In this document: positions 39,989 through 55,500 of the stretch, piece by piece | Position numbering within the stretch: the stretch's first letter is position 1 | Layout of the letters: each line of letters begins with the position of its first letter | NCBI GenBank assembly: GCA_002633005.1 | Contig: NMRA01000033.1 | Coordinates: 622,233-686,232, forward strand | Length of the DNA stretch: 64,000 nt | Source of the DNA: Phoronis australis | Taxonomy: Eukaryota; Phoronida; Phoronidae | Direction: 5' to 3' | Notes under the pieces: generated by a model | The model's input: the letters and a program-made list of their open reading frames with translations, nothing else | Database searches by the model: none | Told to the model about the DNA's origin: nothing | Translations under genes and position numbers: made by a program

Positions 39989-42900
39989 ACACCTTGGATT
40001 AAAATGTTTTCATTATCCATTGTACATACGTCTTGTACAAACGCAGTTATGGTTTGAAAGACATCGACAGAGCGTGAAAAGGCGCAAAACCGACAGTTGC
40101 TGCACTCTGCGTAGCAATGGATTAGGACAATGTAAGAGCAGGCGTCGCTCGCCAACTTGTTTCTCAATTTCAGCTCGCAAAATGCTAGGTGGTACTCGCC
40201 AAATCGGACCCTGGCCAGTAATGTGAATGATTACTAGGAACACCTTTGCTGCTACTTTTACCAAGAGTTTGCTCAGGTAACAATGCCTCTATCACTGAAG
40301 GAATATCAACTGTTTATGATCTTTTCAAACTTGCACGACACTAGCCATGTTGAATACACACTAGAGTCACCCCCCTTTCCACATAAATTCCAAAAGACTT
40401 TCTTGTCATCATCTTCCTCAAGCCTGAGTTAACCCATTGTTATAACACTTAAGAAGAGGTCAAGTGTTTTTTCGTGACCCATTAAACAACACTTTTGTGG
40501 GTCGCAAATGTGAAAAAATGTCACCGTGAGTTTTACCTGTGTGAACCTTGACACAACCCCCCCTCATCAACCCCTAAAATAAGACTCCAAAATCAAGACT
40601 AGAGGGGCAGTCACAACTACAACCACCAGACAAACAGTTTATGGACAATGTATTTTCCTTATCACAGAAATCTGGGATTTGTCATAATTATTTACAATTT
40701 CAATAAAGTTTCAATAGAGTACAATATGTACACATGGCAGACATGCACTTTCATTGAAAACCATCAATGTGAATGAAAATGAACAAATTTGGATGAGCAT
40801 TTGGTGAGTGAAGAGATTATATGCTGAAGACATGGCCTAAGTTTGTACACTTGTGAAAACATTCAATAACTATGGATGATCCTGATTGATCCCTTATGGA
40901 ATGGTGTGTTTAGTGTAGCAACAATAACAAAGAGCCAAATGTCATGTACTTTATGTCAACACTCAGCAGGGGAACCATGTGTCATGGCAGGAGTTCGTGA
41001 CCTTGAGGTCAAAACACATGACAGTTGGGGTTGATTTCCAAATGAACAGCATGGCAGGAATGCATGTCCCATGACACAAACTTATAAACAGCAAAACCAG
41101 ATAAATTGAGAGGTGAAGATAACTTATATCACGTAACTGACATGTTCATCATACCATGGTCTCTCTCTCTCTCTCTTTCTCTATCCACCAAACTCCCTAG
41201 GCCCTCTCTTTCTCTATCCATCCCACTCCCTAGGCCCTCCCTCCTTCACCCCTCATTTCCTTTAACTTCCCCACAATATTTAAAGCTAAAAGGCATCAAA
41301 TTCAACAAAATCTCCGTTAACACAGCGTGGAAGAAAAAATATCAAACTGCGCTGCCATCGCCACAATAAAATCAGAAGCCTTGTAAAAAACCTTGAATAA
41401 AAAGATGTCATGGATATTACGAAATAACAAATTTTGAAAACTAACAAATGAATTTTGCTTCAAGCGATGCTGGCATGTGAAATCACATATTCGAAAACAA
41501 TACATGAATTTTGCTTTAAGTGCTTGGAGTCAACAACATTTGGGTGGAAACTTCCTGCATTCCAATGCAAAGCAGCTGACAGTGTGGTGAACACATAGAG
41601 GATATATTGAATGAAAGAAATGACCAGAACAAGTGAACCATTCCATTGCTAAACATGATAAAATCAACACGGAAAAAGATGAACATTCTAAATCCAGAGT
41701 AACACTGAGTGACGTTTCAGAACAGATGATCCCCGACTTATGACCGGGTAACGTAAAAATGTATACCAAATCAAATCCTGAAGAGAGAATAAACCTCTGT
41801 AAGCCGTTGAACAGAACACATAATACGATGATGGTGCTTTCTGGTCACTCAAAGCCCAGGAAATCTCATCAAATATTTGGCATAATCTACACGAGTATGA
41901 AAGACACAGGATGGCAAAAAGTTATACTTTTGCAATCACCTTAGCATAAAATGGATCACATGAAGGCCAGGTCTAATGTTTTAACGATCTGGCCAATATG
42001 GCCCAATCTCGACTTGGCACATCATAAGTCTCAGAGGTCTTGTATTCAATAGAAACACAGCGTTCCTGTATCCACATCTGATTACCGGTATCTCAGACCC
42101 AACATAATTCGAACTCAAGAAACCTTTACTGAACAGAGATTTAGAAAAGGGAGTTAACTTACTGAAAGACTTACCAATTTAATTTTGCACTTTTTTGACA
42201 GAGAGACAAAACACATCCCATCCGTAAACAAATCAAAATCAACTGTGACATCACCAATGACTGCCTCAATTCCACTGACCCCAGAAGTGTGGCACTTCCT
42301 AGTCCAATACTGCACTATACAGAATGTGAACATATCACTCCATGCTGTTGTTAAAAAACAATAAGACAAACATTTATTTAACCCCAGGTCAATTTTCCTG
42401 TCATTTACAACTGACCTCGTTTTGTCGGTATGATTCATAATCAAATGGTCACATATCTCTCTACTATTTTCTAAAGTCTACAAACTGCGATTTGCTTCAT
42501 TTAACTTGATTTTTCCTCCTCCAATTTTAGAAAATTCTACTTGGTGATTTAATCAACATACTATCAACTTAAAATGTTTTATGTGTGGGCTGAGAACTTG
42601 GCACACATGAAACTAGTGAACATACCTGTAATTATGTAAAGCCAAGACAGATGCAATTTTTAATTTAATAACACGGTTAAGCACGTATCAACTAATGTAG
42701 TTTAGAGATGAAATTGAAAATGCAACAAAAACTCAAGATCTCAAGAAAATTAAATTTTACGATCACAATATGATGTCCAAGTGAAAATGTAACCTTCAAA
42801 CATTTTACATAAAGGATTAGCGTCAAATAAATGCTTTATCATTTTCAGGTTCTCTGCTGGTCATCAGATGAGATTTTGAAAAATTATGGGCACTTAGGAC

Positions 42901-45900
42901 AGTGTTAGAAAATCTGTAAAAACAACTGTACAAAAAAGATTAATTTAGGCAATTATTTCCAACGAAATTGGAGACTTTACTTTCACAGTTGAAGAAAATA
43001 TCAAACGACCTTGATGAACCTCAGAATGATTCATCAAAGTTGCAAGTGATTAATAATGGCCATACAAGAGGGACAAAAGCCTCTTAACTGTGCTCTGCCT
43101 GCCACTGAAATTTGCCTTATATTCAATGTAGTTCTGTAGACATCATTCTTTCTAGTCTGCAGAAGTTAATAAGCCCTAAGACACAAAAAAGTGGGTTACG
43201 GTACTATGAAACATGCGGATTAAGCACAAGTTCATGTTTCAGACGTTAAGTGGAAAAGCAGACAAACCATGCTGTGATAGCCACAATAAATGTCTGACCA
43301 TTTCATTTTTCTTGAAGTATTCGTTGGCAAATCTCCAGATAAATGATCACTCTACTTTCCAATCAACCTTTCATGATTTCTTCATTTGCCAGAAATCGTT
43401 CAGCACTCAGGCAGCCATTCTTGCTTCTTCGAAACTATATTGATTCGCTACGGTAACTCTGAAGATAAGAGCGAAAAAAGACACAGGGTCTCTCTGTAAG
43501 CGTCCGCAGAAAGTACAAGAAATATCTGCAAAGAGTATCCCCTCTCCACAAGATAATAGAGTTCCCCACGTTTCTCTGAAATATGTTATAGCGCATCTGT
43601 TTAATACGGGTTTGTGGAACTTCAAAAATAGCGTTGGGGCTTATACACGACTGAGCTTGCATCAGACAGTTGAGCACAAGCCCATCGGCCTCAACAAACA
43701 TTAGTTCATAGGCTCTCAATCTAAAACAAGAATCAAGGTAACGTTACGTAGACCAAGTTTCTCGCGCGAAAAGTGACATGACGCAAGACCACACAATATC
43801 ACACGAGTGAAAGGCGAGTGTTTCACAAGTACGCTTGAGACCTCGCGACCATAACCTAACAATGTGGCGGCTAGGGCCGACTGAAACGTTTAAGTGTTTG
43901 ACGTTTGAAAAGTGAATTATGAGATAGAATTTAAAAATTATGGAACAGAATTCATTGTTTCTCCATATCATAAGAGAAGACTTTTTGTCCTAAGCACATG
44001 TCCAATGTATTACGTATAGGACCTCGGCCCAGGCTTCACGTGGTATGTACTAGCACGCCTCGCTACAGGATGTGAGCCAGAGAAGAGTACATTTAATTTG
44101 AAAAGTAGGCAAAGTACAGGAATACACCATAACAGGAAGATGTTACACAAGAATGAACAAATAGTTGAGGTTAGTCTTGTACCCAGGCGAATAAGGTAAT
44201 CTCTAAACTGGTAATTTGATAAATCAATTAAGGAGACCTCAGTGAATTTGCGAGCTGCCCCAATTTGCTGCACATGAGCGGAACTCGTAACTCGGAACTC
44301 CTGTATTAATGCATCACAACAAAAAGCTATCAACACTTTGAACATAAAGTTACAGTGAACTCCACCTCATTTGTGACCTAAACTGATTAGGCACTCAACC
44401 ACACAACCACAAAATGTTGGTTTTAGGTTTGATGTGTCATAACATACACATAGTTGGCATTATGGCCAGTGTCTGCATTTACCCAATATTGATTGACTTG
44501 TTGGCACAAACTAGCTCAGCATAAATGGACAAATGCCATGTGAAGGAATTTCAAAATCAACCACAAGCACATTGAGGTGTGGTGGTTTTGGAACTCTCCT
44601 TGAACAGCAATATTACAGTATGGTCTAACATGTACAGGATGGTTGTTGAGGCCTAGCACTGCCAGTGAATATATTGATAGTCAACCCAAATAGATGATAT
44701 GGAAGAGAAAGAAACTGTTCTCAAGATTGCCATAATGTGAAGCTAAATTTTAGTCATTTTCAGTGAAGCTTCTGCTTCAAAACACATAATGTACTGTTAT
44801 TAGAAATCAGTGAAAAATGAAGGTATTGATTTCTGGCAGAGTGAAGTCCACTGGTGACGATGAGAATGCAGATCTCTCTGAACCAAAGTTGGAGAGAAAA
44901 TTCATACTGAAATGATCACACGTCAAGGCTCCTCCAGAGCTGTTGTCATGGTAAATATACTGCTAATTACACTTACACAATCTACATAAACACTCAGAAG
45001 TATTAAAGACAGGTGATTCAACTAAAATTGCAAAAAGACCATCGGTGTAAAATAAGAAGGTATGAAAATTTCATGACATTTGAACAACCTTATGATATTG
45101 ACAAAAAACACTCAGGTCTACCAAAGCGCGAAACAGGAGGTGGGCAAATCACTAAGAAAATGTGGAATTCAATGTTTACAGAACCATGCCAAGAAAGTAA
45201 ATTGTTCAGAGTTATAACCATACAAACCAAATTTGTAGTAAAAAACTGTGGAGAAAAAGAGACCGTCTTTGATAACGTTAAATTCTCTGGGATATTTTGT
45301 GAAAGTGTTAACAACAGCCCAGAAACTCGACACGCGTGGTCAAGTCAGATGCATTTTAATGTAAACGGAAACATACAACACACAGAAAAAAACGTATTCT
45401 TATTTGCAACAAAGAAATCTTTTTCGTTTCATAGATATGCGCTATAATAATATGGTCCTGAGCAAACCAGTTCACTTGTTGGAACTTGAGGCATTTTTTG
45501 ATGAATGAATACACTAAAACTCGAATGGACATTGCGCGCCTTACATTTACACACTGGTATGACTCATGTGTACCTGTCTTTAATAAGTGACAATAAAATG
45601 CATTGAAGCATCGTGGGATAATGCCTGCTGTTCTCCACTAGAGAACAAGAAGTGCACACGACTGATGGGGAATTGTGGGATACATCGGCCACGTTCATAG
45701 CTCGGCACAGTTCAAAAGCAACAAAGTCAAAACTATGACAAACAGAAGATGGACTCGGATATTCTATGGGGGCACAGCAATAGTGACAAAGCATCAAGAT
45801 CGCCTCATGGATATGTATTCTGTACCCGTCCTAAAGCATAGGGTGCCATACATGAACAAGAATCGTCAACTTTTGCACTCTCCCAAAAGCTGACGATCAA

Positions 45901-48900
45901 GTTCCCCACAAGGCCAAACAACAAGATTCCAAACGAAACTACTGACATCAGCAGTTCCACATTACATTGTTGTCAACTTTCAACTAAAAAATCTAAAACT
46001 CCACGTTCTGAGAGTTCACAGAATAGCAAAGCTCACGAATCTCTTGTGCAAGTCAAACCTAAAACCTCAAGAGCTCACAGGAGCTCTTATTCACCAGCAC
46101 CTACAATTACCACGGTAACACATCTTCACCAATAAATTTTGCAACAGATCACCCTTGATGGCAGCCCAGCAATGACGGGCATCAGGTGAACACAGAGCAC
46201 CACACTCACACCACATTCAGATGTGGGAGTTAAATGAGAAGATAGGGCACCTTATAAGGAGGCAGATCAGCTGCTTCAAACAAGCCAGTGGACACCACGA
46301 TGACAGAAAATACAAACTCAACTGAAATAACTGCTACGAGTGTTCACATCAGTCATCTTACAAAATATTAATGTGCAAAATTCTCATAGCCAATCGGACA
46401 CGCTTAACGTGGGTGAACAGTCTAACAACAAATTACTAGTAATTTCAGATATAGAAAGATGGACAGGTGGGGTGCGGGGTGGCTAGGAGCAAAATCCCCT
46501 GAATGGGTAGCAAGCAGAGGCCCAATGTAGTCCCACTTTTCAAAAAGTTGAACAGAGGTCAGTGACCCCATGCTGATAAACTTATGGCCAGGTCATCTAA
46601 ACATTAACATATTCAATGGCAGTGCAGATTATCAAAGCATCAATCACCGCGTAAAAACAGGGAAGGTCTTACATTTGCAATGATTCTGTTTTTACAAAAC
46701 TCGTCAAAATCTTAACCCTACATGAGGAGAAAATTCCCACATTCTCTGTACCCCTCCCAAATAAAAATGGAATCTGACAACTACGCTTATTGCTTGAATG
46801 CCTAACAGAAAGTTTTGCTCTCATATCCACCAACAAATTAGGTTCCCAGTGGTATACTATCAAACAAAATGCCAATGGAAAATCAATGGAACTACCTAAT
46901 CTGTTGATTGATTGTTTTTCTGTGAGGATATAATGAGGACAGTTCTGTGAACTCAATGTAAATAAATGTGACATACAGATGCAAGCGTCTGAATCATTTA
47001 CTTAGGTAGGAGACTATTTTGTAGGACAGATGAGTTTTAAGAGCATTTGAAGTGCATTGTGGGAAATTTGTCAGCTCGCAAACATCTGGACCAGATGATG
47101 TCACAAATAACTTGTTGATGTGTAAAGATTACGACAGGAAAAAGATTAGTAAAACAAAAATCCCAAAAGTAAAAGAAGTGAAAGTCAGGTTCAAAATGCA
47201 TCGATCAAGCTGTAGTCAAATCTCACGACCTCAAATACAAATCATAAAACAAATAAAGGATTTGTTCACAATTATCGGCAGTTTCATGAGCACACGAATC
47301 ATGTGTATCCTTTGAAAGAGTAAAAAAGGCGATATTTTTATGAGGTCTATGGTCTTACGTATTTGCTTAACTGCAAGTGTGCTTCAAACTTGAACCCCAA
47401 AGCTGGTTTGTATAGTGATGTGGTATAAAAAGAAAGCCCCATTTTCAACCATACATTTTTGCAACAAAAATAAGCATGCCCCCGCAATAAAAAGCAAAAT
47501 TTAGCAAAAGAGAAAGGAACATTCAAAGCAAAACAATGGTATCAATAACAAGACCAAATTTCATTTGCAATAAAGGTACACAGATGCTGTTACAGTTTTC
47601 CAAATTCTTATTTTGTTTTCGTTTTACGTAATTTTTTGCTTAAAAATCATAAGTCTTATTTTTTGATATCCCTCATACAAGAGCAGAACATTTTAAAAAC
47701 AATTGCTAGAACGATTTGAGAGCAGTGCACAATGCATGGGACCTGTGAAAGTTTCATATGATCGATCAGCCACTTCTGAGACATGATGTTCCAAAGTTAG
47801 CTACACGTGGATATTTTTCTAGGGACCAACATAGCCTCAAGAATCAAGGACGGCATTCACCCAAACAAGAGACTGGGTCTATGTTCTAGAAGTCGCGTAA
47901 CCTGAGGCAGTCAAAGGTAGCTGATATGGGTGTGTACCTGGATGAATAATTACAAAAATCATCAGGAGGAGTTATAATATAACCATTCTTTGAAACATAC
48001 TATTAACAGAGCTGCAGAGAACAACAAACTTTCACAATACAAAGCATGACTTGTTCTTTTTATCAAAATGTATGGCCACCTCTCAGTCAACTGGCACAGC
48101 TGCGGTTAGATTATTGGCTACTTATTCCCAGAAGTCAGTGATGCCTGAGAAGGTAATCTGACCACAGGATAAACAGAGGTGTTGGTGAAAACAGAAGGCT
48201 ACTGTTAAATCAAAAAGTGAACTGGAGAATTAAAAAGGATGTTTACTATATTAAGCATGACTCCTTTGTGAGGATAGCCTTGGTAAAAACAGGGCCTTTT
48301 ACAAAAACAATCCAATCCTTACACACTTCTTTTCCAATATCCCCCCCCCCCCGACACAACATCAATTTGCTACATAGCTACTCAATTATTCATATAAGAA
48401 AATACAGAGTTCAAGGGAAGCTGCACTAGAATCGACAATTAATCACAAGTCTTGATTAACCAATTACAGTGGGCGAGGGTTGCTATCTCACACTTTTCCC
48501 AATTTGTCAAAATTCAGATCAATGCAACTATCTCAGCAGACAGAAAAATTAGCGCAACACCAATGAAAGATATTGTCATTGTACTCGTCCAGGCTGACAC
48601 CCTCGTCCATCTTGCCCCCCTCCCCCCGAAAATTCCAAAAGCAGTCGCTTTTAAACATCCATGCTTCGATTAGCACCCTTCCCCATAAGTATCAGTGTCT
48701 TTGTGATTGCCTAACTTAACCCAGAGAGTACAGTGTACACCACAATTAGCAATACACTCATAGTCCTCATCACATCTTGTATTTAGCCAAAGAGATTCTT
48801 TCCTCATATGGAAAAAGGTTGTACTTCCAGACCTGAAACTCAGAACCAAATAGCAAGGCCAACACGGTCAACTGCTGGGCGCGTTGAATAGCTAGCAAAT

Positions 48901-49173
48901 TTCTTGCAAGAAAAGCGAGATCACGCAAGACCAAGTCAAAATCGAGTTTCCTGAGAAAGCTTGAGAGTTTACCAGCGGATTCTAGTAAAATGGAATGTTG
49001 AATCACAGGAAAAAGTGTAAGTTAAACACATTTTCCAATCCATAAGCCTACTTTTCTCACCGAAGTTTCTAGAGAGTGTCGTGCGTTTACAGAACACACC
49101 CAAGAGAGTGAAATCTCCGTACAAGCCAATAACCGAGACAACAAAATGGTAATCCAAGGAGCCAGCACATCCC
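39989..49173. other. Region without a supported gene
   Basis: I found no recognisable domain. The longest frames are 45013-45447 (plus, 144 codons) and 43435-43719 (minus, 94 codons). Neither has a family signature or flanking splice pair that I can defend. A short CT microsatellite lies at 41159-41185. Near 43750-43870 the sequence is CpG-richer, a possible promoter. Confidence 0.4.
41159..41185. repeat. CT microsatellite
   Basis: This is a run of CT dinucleotides with one interruption, followed by two imperfect copies of a TCTCTATCCA...CTCCCTAGGCCCTC unit to about 41245. Confidence 0.9.
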
Positions 49174-49550
49174 CAGTTGGCCTTCATTTAGAGGGTGTCC
49201 TAATGGACATCCTGACTCAAAATTAGACACCCTAGCTGTGATACCCTGTTCAGCGTTCAGCAGTTGGCACCCAGGTAAAGTAAGCAAACAAGCACAGGTG
49301 TCTCTTTTAACTTGCAAGCAGCAGCTCCAAGAGCTCATTGGCCTGTCCAGAATAAAAAGTTGGTATAGAAATGATGTAAGACAGAAAAACTTTATTGCAG
49401 AACCATGTCTCCACAGTAACATATCACACCATAACAGCAATTTGACGTGGAGTCGTAAGACCACATTTACGCGTTATTGGTCATGTCGACCTGAAAACTT
49501 AGGAATCCCATTTTGGACATCCTTGTTTTGAAATCCTGGATAAAACTCTG
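49174..49550. mobile_element. hAT-like MITE, diverged copy
   Basis: The right end (CCCATTTTGGACATCC, then GAAATCCTGGATAAAACTCTG) matches the right end of 39499-39980. The left end starts CAGTTGGCCTTCATTTAG and carries GGGTGTCCTAATGGACATCC. Flanking bases share only ATCCC on both sides, so the target duplication is partly lost. Confidence 0.65.
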
Positions 49551-52500
49551 ATCCCACTAGCACTAACCATTCCTATGGGAGAAATCCCAGGACTTTAAGG
49601 AAGCCAAGTTCCCAGGCTTGTCATGATCAATACAGGCGATTTTAGGTACTACACTTATAGCTGGCAGTCATTGACTTCTGAATTACCTTCCAATGCACAC
49701 ACACACACACACACAAGAGATCATGTCTACTCTATCTGCATATAGGCTGGTATTGATTTCACAAGGCCAACATAAACAGCATCCATTCAGCAAAGCTAGA
49801 ATAATTGCTCTAGCCTTCAGTGCACAAGAAAGAGAATAACATTCATCCAAACCATAGATAACTCCCTCTCATTCTTTTTTCCTTCCTCCCATCATCAATT
49901 TTTATTGCCATGACTTGTCAACTATGGTGCTTTCCTCAAACGAGATATAACAAGGTGACAATGCGAGTTTCTAAAGGGCTTAAGAAACAATCAGGCGATT
50001 TTCAATAATTTTTTAGTGACTGGTACATGATCAAATATCATACTAATCCTCCGTCTTACTTGTGATTGGTGGTTCACAACTATGTATTTACCAGGGATGG
50101 TCACTTACATGGGTCCCTGATTTTTGAAAACCAGTTCGGTGCATGTCATTCAATGGAGGAAACTGGTTGTTAAAATGCTGCAGACCCCTGTGACTATTAC
50201 CCATTTAACTACATAAAGCTCAACCCAATCAACTCTTAAGTGTAGCATTCAAAGGACTAATCTGCTTAATTCTTATTTTATGCCATTGTTTACATTTGCT
50301 AGACTGTTGACATAACCAACACCTTAGAAGCATGTAAATGGCATGGGGCCTGAACTAAGAGGGAATCAATTACACAACTTGCAAACTCACTGAAGCCATG
50401 GGATGACAGAATATCCACTGAAAACACAAAAATTTGACAAATTTCTGATATGTATGATACGTACATTAAAAGCACTAGTACGTGTATTACTTCATGAAAA
50501 TCAATGAGGCGCTGGTTTCACTGGAAGATAACACCAGCAATTGAGAAATTTAAATTACGATGACCGTTACCTTTTATCTACCATTGAATAAATAAGTAGG
50601 TCACAAAAAGTGTCTTGTGTGCTCCCACAAAATGACCTATATAAATTTGAAATATTGTCAGACCATCGTCTTTGGATGATGCACAATCATATATTTGGTT
50701 ATCCTATTGTAGAACATTGAAACTTTAAGAAACACATTATTTGCAAGAACTACTAATTAAAAATAAATATAGTGTATACACAAACACAACCTTGATACAT
50801 CTGAGGCCAATACCCATAGTTACAGTAATTGTACAGTCTATTAGTCCAGTTATTATAAAAGTGTTGGCTGTGAGCCGGCTGTATACTTTGAATGGTGAAG
50901 AGCTTGCTTTTAGGTGACTGGAAAATTGCTAACCGTTTCTATTACCAGCTTTTTACAAGCATACCCGGCTGGTTCAGGTTTGAGTCCTGACCCAGTTATT
51001 GACTTCACCTGGCAACAGTTACAATTGGCAGAAGGTGATATACGCAGTTTGCCCTCAGATGAGGAAGAGACTCATAGTGACTGTGCCATTCATTGGGAGA
51101 ACTTTTAATATTGGCAAATACTGCCTATTGATATGTAACTGCTCACTCTTCACACTCATCTGGCTGATCCAAGACCAAGTCCCGGCTCAGGGATCGATTT
51201 AATTCAACTCTAACTGCATAGTACTTTCCAATAGAGGACACTATTCAAATTTCACCACATTGGTCTAATAGATAATCAAACTCTGTACCTTTAATTTGCG
51301 CTCCGAGACTAATGCCATTTAACTCGAAAGCTAATGATTTAGGTTGATGTCAAGTTTCACAAGCCTACCAGACTTATATTACTAGGATCACAGGAAATGA
51401 CATCACCAATAACACTTGATAACGTAAAGTCACAACAGGACCACTCAACGGCATCGTCTGTTTGTCAAAAACTGAGAAAGACAAACTGCTGCTGTAAAAT
51501 TCAGTCTGTGACCATGAGAGGCTGCGTCGTTCGTAAGGGTAATAATTGCTCTCCCATGAGACCTCAAGCTTTTTAGCGAATGGCAAATGTTGGCAATATC
51601 TAAAACTCACTTTTGCAAAAGCCTTGCTGAATGCTGGTCCAAATTCATGATTCAGCAATAGGAAACATTTACATAAAACTCTAAGCATTGCGAAAGCACA
51701 ACAGGAGCTTAACCTGGTGGTCAAGACAAGCAAAGCTACAGGAGACAAAATTTTTATTTCTTTCATATTCAGTAACGTTGGACTTTTTTACTTGAATCAC
51801 ATGAACATCCTACGATTCAACATTGACTTTGATGGTATGGTGATAACAAAATATCATACAGTTTAAAATTCCCAGTATGTAGGCAAAATACTTGTTGATT
51901 GTGCAGGACTCGGCATTATCTTTTTTGACTAGATATCCTTTGAGACAACTGTACTTCAATTATTCAACTTATCCTAATCCAAAAATGAGTTTGTCCAAAA
52001 ATTTGAAGGAATAAATAATTTGTAGTTTAAACAAAGTCTATTTGATGCTGCAGTTACATTTTTTTCAGTTCATGTGAGGTCAACTCCGCTGACTTTCTCC
52101 GTATCGCATCTCAACAACCCTGAAATGAAGACACCTTTCCTTTTCAGTTCATATTCTTTTTCGTATTATTTTTCACCTTTGGAAGATGTGTCGTTGAAAC
52201 TGGAAGAAACGCTTTTGAAATACTTAGTTTTTGAACTCATTGTTGCTTTTCAACACAGTGCAGAGCAGACATGAGAACTGAAAAAATTGCCGTAAGATGT
52301 CAACGTCATAACAGGAGACTAGAACTTCAAACATTTACAGCAATTATTATAAGGAGTAACAAATTATGCAATTCTGTTAACAAAGTAAATTTGAAAATTT
52401 TTGTGCTTTTCGCGACTGTTTTGAAATGATCGCCCAGAGGCCACTGTAGCCAAATGCAAAAACAGTAAAGTCGGATTCCCGGGCAGATTACAAGCGAACC

Positions 52501-55500
52501 ACTTAGTCTCAGAAGACATTTGACAACTATGTTGCAAGTTTACAGCAAGTGCTTTGTGTGAGCAACCGTTTCAAGACAGGATTGACCTAATTTCACAACT
52601 ATGAAAGATTTAAGGATACCCATTCGCATCTAATTTTTGGTTGTCTCAGGTAGTCATTACTGTCAAGTCCTGGTGAGCTAGTACTAACCAAAGGAAAATT
52701 CTCTCAAGTATTCATTGAACTATAAACAGTATTGCCCAGTTATATTTTACTGCTTTTTAATTTTCTGTACCAATGACAAATCAAGTCGTCAGCCATCTTA
52801 CGAGCATAGATTTTGATCTAATGCAATGACATTGTAATAGTGATCTGAATGCCAGCCAATGAGCTCAGTGAATGCTTCCCTTGCCCCCTAACTTCATGAC
52901 ATGAGTTCCCCGCTAGCAGCTAGGTCAATTTTTTTTTTTAAAGTTTTGAAGGGCTTGATTTCCTTGCAGTTATATTCGCTGTACTATTTCTGCAGATTAA
53001 TGTCTTAAGGCGATCGTAATTTCGACATGTGCAGGTTAATGTTTCGAGTATTTTATGTATGACACTAAGTTACACTTCCATTATACAGATTTCCAACCCT
53101 GTTGAAGGGTTGTTTACTGAGTAGGTCGGGTACTCTCCGGGCTCGGTGATAGGCGGATAGGCAGTTGCGACGAGGTTACTATCGTCAACTGAGATTAACG
53201 TGTGTAAGAGACGTGCCAATAAACCTCATTGAACTCGGGTTCTAAGTAAACAAAGTGGCCATTTTTTTAAAGATAACAAATAAGTGTGAAATGCAAAAAC
53301 AACACGTTTAAATGCTTTACGTACCTTTCCACAGACCGCTTTCCGGAAACCAGTCCCGCAGTTGCGCACATGAAGCAAACTGGACTGAAACTTTTCCGGT
53401 AGATGTCAGGGCATTACAACAAAATTCCCAGGGCTCACACCAATATCAACCGCTGTGGGAGTACCCTGTAAGCCAAAACCAGCGTATAGTATGATGCACG
53501 GCCTTTTTGCGGGTAAAAAACATAGCAATAAGCAATAGAAACCATCCCTATTTCAAGACAGCCAGTCTATTCGAAAACTGACTCCTTTGTACCCCTAGTT
53601 TTGGTAGCGGATCTGGGATATCATAAGGGGGCCCGAAGTTTTGTCTTAGGGAATCGCGTAAAGCACGGGTGCGCAGTCGGGCCGAGCCTAAAATATAGGG
53701 GAGGCTCGAATTTATGGCCATGTGAGCGACTAAAAAAAAACGAGAAACCGATTCTGCCGACGGTCTCACAATCGGTTCTCAGTGAGCCCCCACCCCCCAC
53801 CATTGTAGTTTTCCCGCAGCCAAGGAGGGGGGGGGGGCTAAATCCCCCTATGAGTTTTGTAAGTGAAATTACTAGGTGGCCGGAACTAACACAATTGAAA
53901 ATTAGTTTTTATGCAAACCACTGCTGTTATTACAGAATTGTCCAACATCTCAATGGCTAGTTCATCAAACTGATCACATTAAATTTAATTTCTGTATCTT
54001 GTTGAGGGTCACCCATAGATAATAATTTTCTAATTAACTAGACTACATATTAGCAGTGAGTCACTGACGTACCGCAGAGGCTCCAACTTGAAAAATGTAG
54101 AAGAGGGAGATTCTCCTCCCCGAGTGAGTGTAGAAAGCGCAAACGCGAGCGCCGTAGGCTCGATCTGCATCTAACGGGATTCATGGGCATGCACCGACCG
54201 CGACTCGGGATTTGTTTTTTGACACAAGATAAACTATTCAAGTTGGGAGTTCTTAGCAGATTGGCGGAAGGTCGTGAGGATTTTATAAGTTATTTATATT
54301 TAAAAGCGGCACATGTCCCACCGTCGGCGGGAGCGTTCAGAAGCGTCTAGTTCGGATTACATCCTAAACATACTAAAACCAAACTAACAGGTATGTCAAA
54401 ACCAGGTACAATGTTTTGAAAATTAAAGTAGTTGCCATGACAACTATTACAAATACTGCTTCTTCAGCAGCATAAACGTTGCATAAAACACATACAACAG
54501 CTTGTAATGAATAAAGTAATACATTTGGATGCTTTCATCAAAGGTGTTCCATATGAATACCAAATACAAGATTTTTGTATCTGGTTTTATAAAGAAGTTC
54601 ATTATGGGTTACAATTGAAAACGACATTTTCTGTAAAAAGAATTCTGGCATGCTCTTGCTTTTGTTTTATTGCATATGCAGTTTGATAGGGCTACTATTT
54701 TATAATTCAGCTTACCGATTCGCTGCTCTGAATTTCGGATTTTGGAAAAAATCATATCTGTTTTTTTATTTTCAACGACTCCAGCTTTTAAAATATGGCT
54801 GCAGGAATAAAAAAATAACAACAGAGTTCGATTTGGAAGTCCGTCGCCGTGCCTGGGTTCTTCTATTTCCCCACCCCTGAATTTTTGTGAAAAAATAAAA
54901 AATACTGAGTGAAGTTTTGAGAAAAGTATCAACTGGATAAAATATAAGGAAGTCGAGAGAGAAAATTCTAGTGCGCGATTTACCCCGGAGGGCCCAAGCC
55001 AAAACATCGCTGTTGGGGGACTATCTTTTCAGCATAGATCGTCACTTGAAAGCTTGCATTTAATCATTCCTACATGTATTTTGAAAATGTCGAGAAAATA
55101 TGTAAAGCACACCTTTTGCAGAGCATATTGTTGCACTGGATTTGTGAATCAAGAAGACGATGCAAAAACTATATTTTTCCATGGATTCCTCTCTGGCAAG
55201 GGATGATCGAATCATCATTCGCTCTTTCTTTTCCTTTCTCTGGAAATTGTTTATCACTCGATAAAAAATGAGAGCCTGGGAAACAGTGTCAATTGCCGCT
55301 CGTTTCCTGTTTCTTGGACTTATAGATCCCTTTTATGACATCCGTTCGGACATTATTTTAGTGTTTTTAATTGAGAACTGTTTGATGGGACGCTCACGGG
55401 CGGGATAGAAGGCACAATAATGGAATCGATTGCCTCTGTTATCTTGTTTTTGTGAAATCTTACAACCTTTTATATTTGGTGGGTTACACGATGATGGATT

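Noticed and set aside
42154-42444. Minus-strand frame with a short GTGACATCACCAAT match to about 51400
   Set aside because: The shared block is short and the rest does not align; there is no protein family signature.
45013-45447. 144-codon plus-strand frame
   Set aside because: AT-rich composition typical of chance frames, with no domain, splice sites or regulatory context.
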